From Spirogloea muscicola (lineage: Eukaryota; Streptophyta; Zygnematophyceae; Spirogloeales; Spirogloeaceae), in contig WELB01000185.1 of the NCBI GenBank assembly GCA_009602725.1, forward strand, positions 5,884-27,839: DNA of 21,956 nt. The letters are read 5' to 3'. Below, one piece after another: positions 10,875 through 18,801 of the stretch. Numbering within the stretch: the stretch's first letter is position 1; each line of letters begins with the position of its first letter. Under the pieces are notes generated by a model, which was not told where the DNA came from, ran no database searches, and saw only the letters and a list, made by a program, of their open reading frames with translations. A program made the position numbers and the translations under genes.

Positions 10875-13800
10875 TCACGTATCATCCTGAGGTCCCACGT
10901 TGCCGCTCTCGAGTTGGCCATCCTTCTGGTCACCAAAGATACGCTTGCGGAAGTCTTCCACCATGAGCGGCAGTCCCTCTCTCAGTGAGACCTTGGGTTC
11001 CCAGCCCAGTTGCAATGTGGCCTTGGTGATGTCTGGCTTGCGCATGTGCGGGTCGTCCTGCGTGTTCTCTCGGAACACGATCTTGGCATTGCTGTCAATC
11101 GTCTGGCGCACCACCTGCTCATGCCAAGCACTCAAAGTGGACTCATTGTGCTGCACGTTGCTGACATGACTGGTATTTCCAGTTGGTATGCTCCAGAAAC
11201 ACTAGACAAGGTGCTCTATGACTAAGTATACGACATCAACGGCAAAGTAACAAGAGGGTTCACATGAAAGGCCACCGTAAAGTTAGGAACGTATTGCTGA
11301 TTCCTGTTTGTCAGACTCACTGCACATGTGCCAAGCTGTGAACCCAGCTTCTATTACCTCCAGCTGTGGTGATGCTAAGCTCATTGCATTTGCAATGTAA
11401 GACATGAACATGGACAACTACCTGCTTAGCTTCAGAAACCTCAAAGCTCCAGGGGCTTGAATGACCAGCGCCAAAGCCCACTAGCAATTTCATGCACACA
11501 AGGACTAGCAAGAAGTCGATGATTGCTGTTCATACCTCTGCTAGCTCAAGCATGGTGAACTCCCCTGGGTTCCCCAGATTGAACGGGCCAATATGCTCGC
11601 CCTCCATGAGCCGCATCAGGCCTTCAACCTGTGCAATCACCGCCAAATGTTGAAGGTGAATCTCTAAAGCTTATGCTCTGCAGCAGGAGAGTAGAGCCTT
11701 CCACGCTTACAGCTGAGAGTCATCAAATTAAAGGCTATGGAAGCAAAAATAGAATATAGAATATATACCATATAGAATAAGACCGACTTACCAAGTCAGA
11801 GACATATTGGAAACTACGAGTCTGCTTCCCGTCACCATACACAGTCATGGGCTCCTTGCGCAGAGCCTGCAGACGGTTAGTAATACTTGTCAAAAAGCTA
11901 AGTCTTGCCCATAACCTCTGTCATATTGCTGTAATGCCCATGATACAACACAAGAGCCCTGCCAGCATGAATTGGATGATGACTTGCAATGCTGCTTACG
12001 ACCCATGGAAGGTCATACCTGCGCCACAAAGTTGCTAACCACACGTCCATCGTCAATGCACATCCGGGGACCGTAAGTGTTGAATATGCGGGCAATTCTG
12101 ACCTGCACATGTGCTATACACGCAGATCAATGCAAAAACCATTGACTGCTGCAATGCTTCCCTTCCTTTGTGTATGCCTGCCAAAGCACTTGGCCACAAG
12201 TTATATTTGTCATTCAACATAGTTAACATGTACTCGGCATTGCTGCTTTGAAATCCATGCAAGCATACACCACAAAGCATACAACAGTCTTATCTTGTTG
12301 AGACATTGCGGCACCAGATGCTCACCCATTCTTCGATTGACCTCATCCTGTCATAATGCAAAGCTACTGTGTAAGTGCCAGACTGCTGAGCTCAAGGCTA
12401 ATTTCCCACCTCCACATTGGCTCCTCTGTTGTAGTCCATTGACAGCGTCTCAGCAACACGCTTCCCTTCATCGTAACAGCTGCGAACACCTGCACGCCAT
12501 CACTGTCTACCAATAAATTGCCATGAAGAGAGTGACATGTGCTGCAGAAGCTACTCTGTGCCTACTGCCTTCTTCTTGTTGACGAGGCAGACCAAGTAAG
12601 GCATGCCGGCGTCACTGCTGGGCCATGCAACTGTTAGTGCAATTAAACAAAAATGTAATTTGAAGTGATATGTATTGAGAGGCTACCTCAAGCCTCAATC
12701 CTTGCCCAGTTCAACTTGACAACCTCAAAACCTCATATCATGAGCAAGCAACAGGCTAAGAATTGAAGAGTTCCTCAAGAGACAGCTTACTGCTGTTTAC
12801 CTATGGGGTTGACATTCCCCCAATATGTCTCCTTCTGCGGATGCTCCAGAGGATCACCGTACACCTCGCTCGTGCTTGAGATGAGGAAGCGAGCGCCCAC
12901 ACGCTTGGCCAAGCCAAGCATGTTCAATGTCCCGACAACATTGGTCTTGTACAGTGGGGTCAAGGTCACTCCTTCGTTCAGCCTCAAATTGCGGCCGCAC
13001 AATTGTCAATCAGCATGCAAACCTACAATTCCATGAGAAGGCATGGCATGGTCAAGCTCAATTGATCATCAGCTATCAGATCTAGACAGCTGGTGACCAC
13101 TTGTTTAGCTGTTAAGAGCAATGCGGCTGCTGAGAGGGATATGATTGTCTTGACGGGGTTGAATTTGTAGTGCACGGGCGACGCTGGGCAGGCCAGATGG
13201 TAGATCTGGTCGACTTCCAGCATGAGCGGCTCCACCACGTCGTGGCGGATCAGCTCGAAGCGAGGGTTGCCAAAGTGGTGCTGGACGTTCGCCTTCCTGC
13301 CCGTGAAGAAGTTGTCGACCACGATGACCTGGATTGACATAATTGATCCAAAGAAAGCTAATTTTGCCATGAAACCCACTTAATGATCTAGCAAGTAGAT
13401 CAACAGGCGTTTGGATCCACAGCCACGGCATCGAATTTACTGGCCACTAATGAGCATCCCCCGGATCAACAATGTCAACCAATCTGACGATCTGGAGCGC
13501 AGCACGGCTGCTTGCAGAGGTTGACTAAAACAATTCCACTGGCCCGCTAAGGGCCAATTAAGCACATAGTTACGAGCTGCCGGGGCGGATCAGGAGCCTC
13601 ACCTGATCGCCGCGCTCCATGAGGCGGTCCACCAAGTGGCTGCCGACAAAGCCGGCGCCGCCGGTGACGACGACGCGCTTGGGCGTGCGCCGGACGCTGA
13701 GCGGGATCTTGCCGGTGCTGAAGACGAGCGTCTGGACGGCCGGGTCCGTGACGAAGCCGCCGATGCCGAGATCGCTGCGCTCCATGGCGCCGCGCTCGTG

Positions 13801-14082
13801 GCCCGCCATCAAGCCGCCGTTGTACCCGGCGGCCATTGGCGCGGCGAGGCCTAGCGAAGGCCGCGCGCCGTGAGGCACGAGGACGAAGAAGGCGGCGGAG
13901 ATGGCCATGCCGACGAAGATGAAGAGCAGGCGCTGCTCGCGGAGGAGGTACTCGACGAGGCGCGGCCAGCGGCCGCCGCCACCGCCGTTGCCGCTGCTCT
14001 TCCCATAGCCGCCGAGGGGCGCCGCCCGCGGCGACGCCGCCGCCGCGTCCGCCTCCCGCCCGCGGTACGACAGCGTCTGCAT
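10875..14082 (-). CDS. UXS: UDP-glucuronate decarboxylase (UDP-xylose synthase), membrane-anchored, eight exons
   Basis: Converts UDP-glucuronate to UDP-xylose with NAD+, normally in the Golgi or cytosol. Exons on the minus strand: 14082-13603, 13328-13143, 12948-12801, 12489-12410, 12102-12019, 11866-11792, 11628-11536, 11114-10875; 461 residues, close to plant membrane-type UXS. A basic, glycine-rich N-terminus precedes one transmembrane segment (about 52-70, [19 protein letters not shown]), predicting a type II Golgi protein. The Rossmann motif GGAGFVGSH lies at 141-149; TSEVYGD at about 248-254 and Y277-x3-K281 (CYDEGKR) supply the SDR catalytic residues. [13 protein letters not shown] and [12 protein letters not shown] are the usual substrate-binding blocks. 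All junctions keep the family sequence intact. Seven exon ends use GT or the AT noted below; the intron after exon 2 is AT-AC. A (CCG)n tract sits just upstream of the ATG. The start is the only ATG before the membrane segment in this frame. Confidence 0.95.
12949..13142 (-). other. Probable U12-type AT-AC intron of UXS
   Basis: The exon upstream ends ACA ATC (13143) and the next begins AAG ACC AAT (12948), giving [18 protein letters not shown], the family sequence, with no residue lost. The 194-base intron starts ATATCCCT (U12 donor consensus ATATCCTT) and ends ACTGTAC. CCTTGAC, matching the U12 branch consensus TTCCTTRAY in its last seven bases, lies at 12965-12959, with the branch A 11 bases from the intron end. 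Shifting the boundary by a base gives no GT-AG alternative. Confidence 0.82.
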
Positions 14083-14364
14083 CCTGCCGATCCGGCGCCG
14101 GCGGCGGCGGCGACGGCGGCGGCGGCGGCGGGGGTGGCGCGGAGTGCGAGGAGGTCAGTCCAGGGTGGGGAATTCTGGAGCGCCACGACCTACCTCCGGG
14201 TTGTTGGGTCCACCTGGGGGAGCTGCGCCCGTACCCAGGTCGTCCTTCTGTTAGCCTCATTCAGGGGGATATTGTAGCAGGTCCACAACACTAACCGCGG
14301 CACTAACCACTCACTTCAGCGTCAGTCGAGCCGACAGCCACCTATACATTGTCCTTTGTTCATT
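14083..14364 (-). promoter_or_regulatory. Upstream region and leader of UXS
   Basis: These bases precede the UXS start on the minus strand. The first part is extremely GC-rich and the rest is mixed. I see no TATA box or other named element. A promoter is inferred from position alone. Confidence 0.3.
14097..14133 (-). repeat. (CCG)n tract in the UXS leader
   Basis: Near-continuous CGG/CCG trinucleotides lie 15 to 51 bases upstream of the UXS ATG, with one interruption (GAC). The SAM synthetase leader carries a similar tract. Confidence 0.8.
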
Positions 14365-14393
14365 CAATTTTGGGCTGGCTCAGCCCAAAATTG
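14365..14393. repeat. 13-bp perfect hairpin
   Basis: CAATTTTGGGCTG (14365-14377) pairs with CAGCCCAAAATTG (14381-14393) across a GCT loop. It is the first and most symmetric of the GGGCTGGC motifs repeated through this block. Confidence 0.85.
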
Positions 14394-14569
14394 TCCAGCC
14401 CCTATCCTCAATGGGCGAGCCCTTTCCTATACATTGGTGGGCCTGCGGGCTCAGTCTGTGGCCTGTGTGGTCACATACCTTGTGCTAGCAGGCCTCAAAT
14501 TAGCACGCAGTGGCTACACGTAGAGTCGCAAGACTTTGCATAGAAAGACTATGTGATTATACTAAGGCT

Positions 14570-15115
14570 ATGAGACTGCGTGCTTTAGACCTTTTCTGGA
14601 CCATTCGGACTTTGATCATTCTCTTTTCTGGGCTGGCCAATCACAGCTATCGCCCTCTACTGGAAAGAGCCTTCATCTATTCCCATCTTTTCGCTACTTT
14701 CTGGGCTGGCCCCTCACAGTCACTGCCCTCACCTGGAAGCGTCTTCCTTCTTGATACTGAAGCGTGCTAGCAACGCTAGCGACCCACCAGCACAGAAGCT
14801 ACTATGGCAAAACAGGCCACAGACTATGCTCGCAGGTCCGCCTATACGTAAGTGGCTGTCAGCTCGACTTACGCTTAGTGTTGTGGTTATTTTGCACTTG
14901 TTGACGAAAGGTCACTGTGCATTATTCGTAGAAGTCACAGAGAGCAGTTTCGTGTTCTTGCGCCTTCCCGACCTTTCGGACCATGTTCATTCCTTTTGGG
15001 CTGGCCTCTCACAACTATCGCCTTACTCAGAAGAGCTCTACCAATATAGAAGGCCAGCCCGAGAATGATGGACGAGGTCCGAAGTGGCCGGAAAGTGCTG
15101 AAACACACAGTTACG
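14570..15115. repeat. Cluster of dispersed GGGCTGGC modules
   Basis: Copies of GGGCTGGC followed within about 10 bases by CACAGY or CACAAC lie at 14630, 14703 and 14998. A reverse-complement copy lies at 15053-15060. Flanking text also recurs: GACC(A/T)TTCGGAC on one side, and GAGGTCCGAAGTGGCCGGAA on the reverse side. These look like degraded pieces of one element inserted in both orientations. No coding capacity is visible. Confidence 0.7.
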
Positions 15116-15204
15116 CAGGTAAATCTATATATGTAACATTCTATACTATCAATGTGTGCTCGGAAGTCCCTCTCCAGCAGCCACAATGTAGAGTAGCTTG
15201 AAAT

Positions 15205-15350
15205 TGTCCGAAGGGGATGGCTGTGAGAGGCCAGCCCAAAAGGAATGGATAAGGTCCGAAAGGGCCGGAATGTGCAAACCCACAAAAGCTTCATGACTTC
15301 TGCTCAATAATCTGTAGTCAATATTGCAGATTGAAGAGTTGAAAGAGAGA
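15205..15350. repeat. Dispersed repeat module, copy related to 16460-16590
   Basis: This copy runs from GTCCGAAGGGGATGGCTG through GAGAGGCCAGCCCAAAAGG, AAGGTCCGAAAGGGCCGGAA, GTGCAAACCCACAAAA, TCTGCTCAATAA and ATTGCAGATTGAAGAGTTG. The same ordered blocks recur at 16460-16590. It defines the fullest visible form of the module. Confidence 0.8.
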
Positions 15351-15615
15351 TAAGATAGGGTGCACGGTGCGCATGAAATTGAATGGGAGGCCAATTCTAT
15401 CCTTACACAAATGTCCTGTTAACTGGGTAATGAGCTGGCTAAGGGGGACACTAAATATCCCCGAGTGAGCACATGCATATCTGACAAGCAATACTGAGGC
15501 GCCAAACCACCACCACAGAAGCCATTAGCCTGGGCTCATGCACGACCAGCACGCTGGTGTATCGCGAAAGAAGGAAGAGCGGAAAAGAAAATTTCGTGTA
15601 TTTGATTCAAACATA

Positions 15616-15720
15616 GGCCAATGGCCAAGTACAAAGGCAAGAAAGCACATCTAAATATCTACATAACCTACAGCAGGTTGACCCGCTCAAAATCCACGGG
15701 TCAAAACATGAAGGTCGCTA
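15616..15720 (+). repeat. Repeat arm, inverted relative to about 16985-17090
   Basis: GGCCAAGTACAAAGGCAAG, then GACCCGCTCAAAATCCACG and GGTCAAAACATG, align in order with the reverse complement of about 17090-16985 (GACCAAGTACGAAGGCAAG, GCCCGCTCAGTAACCACGAG). The match is imperfect, with small indels. Confidence 0.65.
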
Positions 15721-15740
15721 ACCGATGCATGAATACTAGA

Positions 15741-15947
15741 TGGAAAAGGGTCACCACGGCGAGAAGCAGCAGCGAAAGTACGGCCAGGGTCACTTGCAGG
15801 CAAGTGACCCTGCCAAAGCCCGGCAACCCCATCAGAGCCGACCGCCCGTCCCACGTCCCACCGTCCGTACCGTCCAGTGCCGGTCGAGGGGTGGGTCGGC
15901 GCGGCGCCAGGCGGCGACGTGGAGCCCCCAACTTGCCACCGACGACG
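15741..15947 (+). repeat. GC-rich repeat segment, copy A
   Basis: It aligns over its whole length with 16588-16780. Shared blocks include GGCGAGAAGCAGCAGC, CAAGTGACCCTGC, AAAGCCCGGCAA, TCCCACCGTCCGTACCGTCC, GGGTCGGCGCGGCGCCAGG and AACTTGCCACCGACGACG. It ends exactly at the N of 15948. Confidence 0.85.
15785..15812. repeat. 13-bp perfect palindrome with a 2-base loop
   Basis: CAGGGTCACTTGC (15785-15797) and GCAAGTGACCCTG (15800-15812) are exact reverse complements. The homologous site in copy B (near 16630) keeps only the right arm, so the palindrome is specific to copy A or has decayed in B. Confidence 0.9.
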
Positions 15948-15948
15948 N
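15948..15948. other. Undetermined base / assembly gap
   Basis: The only N in the window. The left side matches 16588-16780 up to GACGACG, and the right side matches the window start from base 103. The gap falls exactly where two different repeat copies meet. Confidence 0.95.
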
Positions 15949-16265
15949 AGCGTCGGGAGGAGCAGCTGTCGCTGGCGCAGGCACGGGGAACTGCTGCCCA
16001 GCCGAGGGTGACCGGGGGAACTCGGCAGCGGCGAGGCAACCAGAGGGGCGGGGGCAGGGTCTGGCGCGGCCTTGAGCGTGGCGTCCGAAGAAGCCCCGGG
16101 GCCTGGCGCGGCCATGAGCTCGTCGGCGCCAGCTCGCCAGCCGGCGGCGGCAGCGGGCGGCGGCGGCGGCGGCGGCGCGGGGGGCAAGCGCGGGCGCGCC
16201 AACGGTCGGGTTGGGGGTGGGCGAAAGGGAGACCCAAAGGGGACGGCTGTGAGAGGCTAGCCCAA
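15949..16265 (+). repeat. CpG-rich dispersed repeat, copy 2
   Basis: Near-identical to 103-435, with a shorter trinucleotide tract (CGG only) and a tail reading GGCTGTGAGAGGCTAGCCCA. That tail is the consensus module end seen at 15219-15237. Long open frames cross it, including one that would also cross the N. They are not shared in frame with copy 1. Confidence 0.85.
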
Positions 16266-16271
16266 TTGGAG

Positions 16272-16361
16272 CAGGATGGAACCACTCAATTAGCACGAGT
16301 GAGGAGCCGCACATGCAAAAGACTAGCTGCTCACTCGTGCTTATTGAGTGATTCATCCTAC
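16272..16361. repeat. 32-base inverted repeat (hairpin)
   Basis: The left arm 16272-16303 (CAGGATGGAACCACTCAATT, then AGCACGAGTGAG) pairs with the right arm 16330-16361 (CTCACTCGTGCTTATTGAGT, then GATTCATCCTAC), with a few mismatches and one small indel. The 26-base loop holds GCCGCACATGCAAAAGAC. It could be a small palindromic element, the edge of an inserted repeat or a small-RNA precursor. Confidence 0.85.
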
Positions 16362-16399
16362 CCCAGTTCTGAGATATCGCTTTTGGCCCCTTCGAACCT

Positions 16400-16590
16400 T
16401 GTCAAAATATTTCGGGCTGGCTTTTCAGTGCTCTTGGCCCCATTGAGAGAGCCACTTCTCACAATTGTATGGACAAGGCCCTCCGAAAGGGCCGGAAGGT
16501 GCAAACTCACAAAAATCACCCTCTATGACGTCTGCTCAATAAGCCCTATTTGACATTGCAGATTGAAGAGTTGAGAGAAGGAGGAAGCGG
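16400..16590. repeat. Dispersed repeat module, second full copy
   Basis: It contains CGGGCTGGC near 16411, CCTCCGAAAGGGCCGGAAGG, GTGCAAACTCACAAAA, TCTGCTCAATAA and CATTGCAGATTGAAGAGTTG. The order is the same as at 15240-15345. It leads directly into copy B of the GC-rich segment. Confidence 0.75.
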
Positions 16591-16780
16591 AAAAGTGTCA
16601 TTACGGCGAGAAGCAGCAGCCCAAGCGCGGCTTGCCTGCAAGTGACCCTGCAAAAGCCCGGCAAACCCGTCAAAGCCGACACTTGGGGTCCCACCGTCCG
16701 TACCGTCCAGTGCCGGTCGGGGACTGGGTCGGCGCGGCGCCAGGCGGCGACGTGGTGCCCTCAACTTGCCACCGACGACG
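16588..16780 (+). repeat. GC-rich repeat segment, copy B
   Basis: Homologous to 15741-15947, with scattered substitutions and short deletions. Beyond GACGACG it continues GCCCGCCGCTGCTCCGAG, unlike the sequence right of the N after copy A. Confidence 0.85.
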
Positions 16781-16874
16781 GCCCGCCGCTGCTCCGAGAC
16801 GGGCTTCGGGACAGTGATTAGCTGGCAAACACAGCTTCTTTCGGCAGCTTCTCGGCCCCTTCCGTCCGTATCAG

Positions 16875-17440
16875 GGCTTCAGTTAGCGACCTCTATGTGC
16901 TTTTCTTAGCGCTTCCCCTGGCCCCCTCCTCGTTCTTTGTTGATTCTTTTTTGGGCTGGCTTTTCCAGCCCCTATTCTCAATAAGCGAGCACTTTCTATG
17001 TGTTGACTCGTGGTTACTGAGCGGGCCAGCATAGCCAGCCGGTGATGTACATCTGTCAATGTGCTTGCCTTCGTACTTGGTCACATAGGCCCTCCATCAC
17101 CATACACACAATCCATTTTCGTCGGACCTTCTCTTCTTTCCGTTGCTCAATTTCGAAGAAGAAAGTGCTCGCCCATTTCTCTGGGCTCGCTTTTCACAGC
17201 CCACGCCCCCTTGATTATTAGCACCTGCTGACCCGAGGTTATTGAGGGCCTCTTGCTGACGTCTCGGAGACCAAGATCTAATACATTCCTTTTTTTGGGC
17301 TGGCCTTTCTCAGCCACTGCCTTTAATTGGAATAGATTTTCTTTGAAAGAGCTCACTTCTTTCGGGTTGGCTTTTCACAGCCCTCGCTCCCCTTTGGGAG
17401 AGCACTTTCTGTCAGTTACAGCCATGACCTTTAGCGCTTT
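16875..17440. repeat. Cluster of inverted and degenerate repeat modules
   Basis: Motif copies occur near 16963 (GGGCTGGCTTTTCCAGCCCC), 17189 (GGGCTCGCTTTTCACAGCCC), 17297 (GGGCTGGCCTTTCTCAGCC) and 17366 (GGTTGGCTTTTCACAGCCC). Each is able to form a short GGCTG/CAGCC stem. Text such as GCGAGCACTTTCTATG and GAGAGCACTTTCTGTC also recurs after two of them. About 16985-17090 is the inverted partner of 15616-15720. No coding sequence is supported. Confidence 0.7.
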
Positions 17441-18801
17441 TCCTTGACTTTTGATAGCTGTCTCCTCATGACAGACGGCGAAGGGAGTGCGAACTATCTG
17501 GCTACACAAATCGGACCCCTTGAAAGTTTGCTTTTAATTTGTAGCTTCAGCTCTACCAATCGAATTGCGACTACTACGGACTTGGTTAGACTGATCGACA
17601 AGAGCTGTAATCAGCTTCTTGTGCCCCTTATCATTCAGGGGACCACAGGCTCCTCCTCTGGAGCTTGGGGGAGCAACGTCATCACCAGCTCACTGTGAGT
17701 GGCCCGCTGTTGGTGCATCCCACCAATATCATAGGCTGGTGGGGCCAGTAATTGGCCGCAATGCCTAAAACGCCAGCAATTTCCGTTCCTACGAGCACGA
17801 CAACCACAGCCGACTTCAATTATCGATGAGAGCATTGGCCAGTCTTAGAGGGTGGCTGTGGCAGCCTGCCCATTGAGCACACAGATGGGCCGAGGGTGAT
17901 CTGCGGACCTCTCTGACCTGCGGCTGCTCAACAGGGGTTACTGATTGTTACATAGCTACTTGATTCCCTGTGTGCGTAAGCGCTTTCCCTGGCCCCTTCG
18001 AACTTCGTTCATTCTTGATTCTGGGCTGGCCTCTCACAGCCACCTCCCTCTCCTGGAAGCGTCCTTCTATGAAACAGTGCAGTTACTGTGAGTGCCAGTC
18101 AGTAGGGCCCATGGACTGCTTGGCACCGAAGGCGAGGAGCAGCGCTACCATCCACTTGGCGACCACCACAAAAGCGCAATAACAACATATAGAGGAAAGG
18201 GAGTAAGGGAGAGATTGAAGCCTGCTACAGCGTGGGTGGCGAGGCGACTGTACTGATCGCCCCGTCCCTTCCCAGGCCTTGGCACTTGGACTCCAGAGGT
18301 ACTTGTGCCAGCAGTGGTACAGCGTCTTGTATTTGTGCAGTATACGTGCAGGGCATGTTTGTTGCTAGAAGGAGGATACAAGGGCTCCAACCGTCAAGGT
18401 GATTTCTTCTGTTAAAAGCATGAGCAGGAATAAGGAGCCTAGTCGAATACAGCCAGAGGTGCAAGGCAAGAATGACAACTGGAAGGAAGTGCTATCACAG
18501 GACCACAGTACTGCAGACAGAGTAAGATATTTGGTTCCTCGAGCAACACAAAAAATGATTTGTCAGTCATCATCCCTTTTGCCAGGGCTACATTGGGCCA
18601 CTGCCTTTGGGACTGAATGACGTCAAGGATATCAAGGAGAGAGGGAATTCATTAGATGGTGGGGAAGCACTCTAAACAAAGCTTGGCTGCAAGAAGTAAC
18701 AATCTTGGCTACATGAGAGGGCTTTCAGTAGGTACTTGGCGAAGAGCCTTGTCTACTATTAAAATTTAGCTGTCCTAGAGTGCCACCTAATATAAGTACT
18801 A
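17441..18801. other. Intergenic region without a supported gene
   Basis: One more module copy lies near 18028 (GGGCTGGCCTCTCACAGCCA). Short frames are open on both strands (for example 17444-17698 plus, 17635-17835 minus, 18145-18390 minus), but none shows a known motif. A minus-strand stretch at about 18070-18165 reads KWMVALLLAFGAKQSMGP before a stop and might be a terminal exon, but I cannot link it to anything. The last few hundred bases should be the 3' UTR of the SAM synthetase gene. Confidence 0.4.

Noticed and set aside
13547-14260. 237-codon minus-strand frame overlapping UXS exon 1
   Set aside because: It is a frame-shifted shadow of the GC-rich first exon. The UXS frame shows the membrane segment and Rossmann motif, and this one is low-complexity Arg/Pro/Ala.
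15621-16553. 310-codon plus-strand open frame
   Set aside because: It crosses the N and several repeat boundaries, has low-complexity Arg/Gly/Ala content, and is not kept in frame in the near-identical copy at 103-435.
17635-17835. Cys-rich minus-strand frame of 66 codons
   Set aside because: It is short and isolated, and no family spacing of cysteines is recognised.
18070-18165. Possible hydrophobic terminal exon on the minus strand
   Set aside because: About 25 residues look protein-like, but no upstream exon or family can be identified. It is noted only within the intergenic entry.
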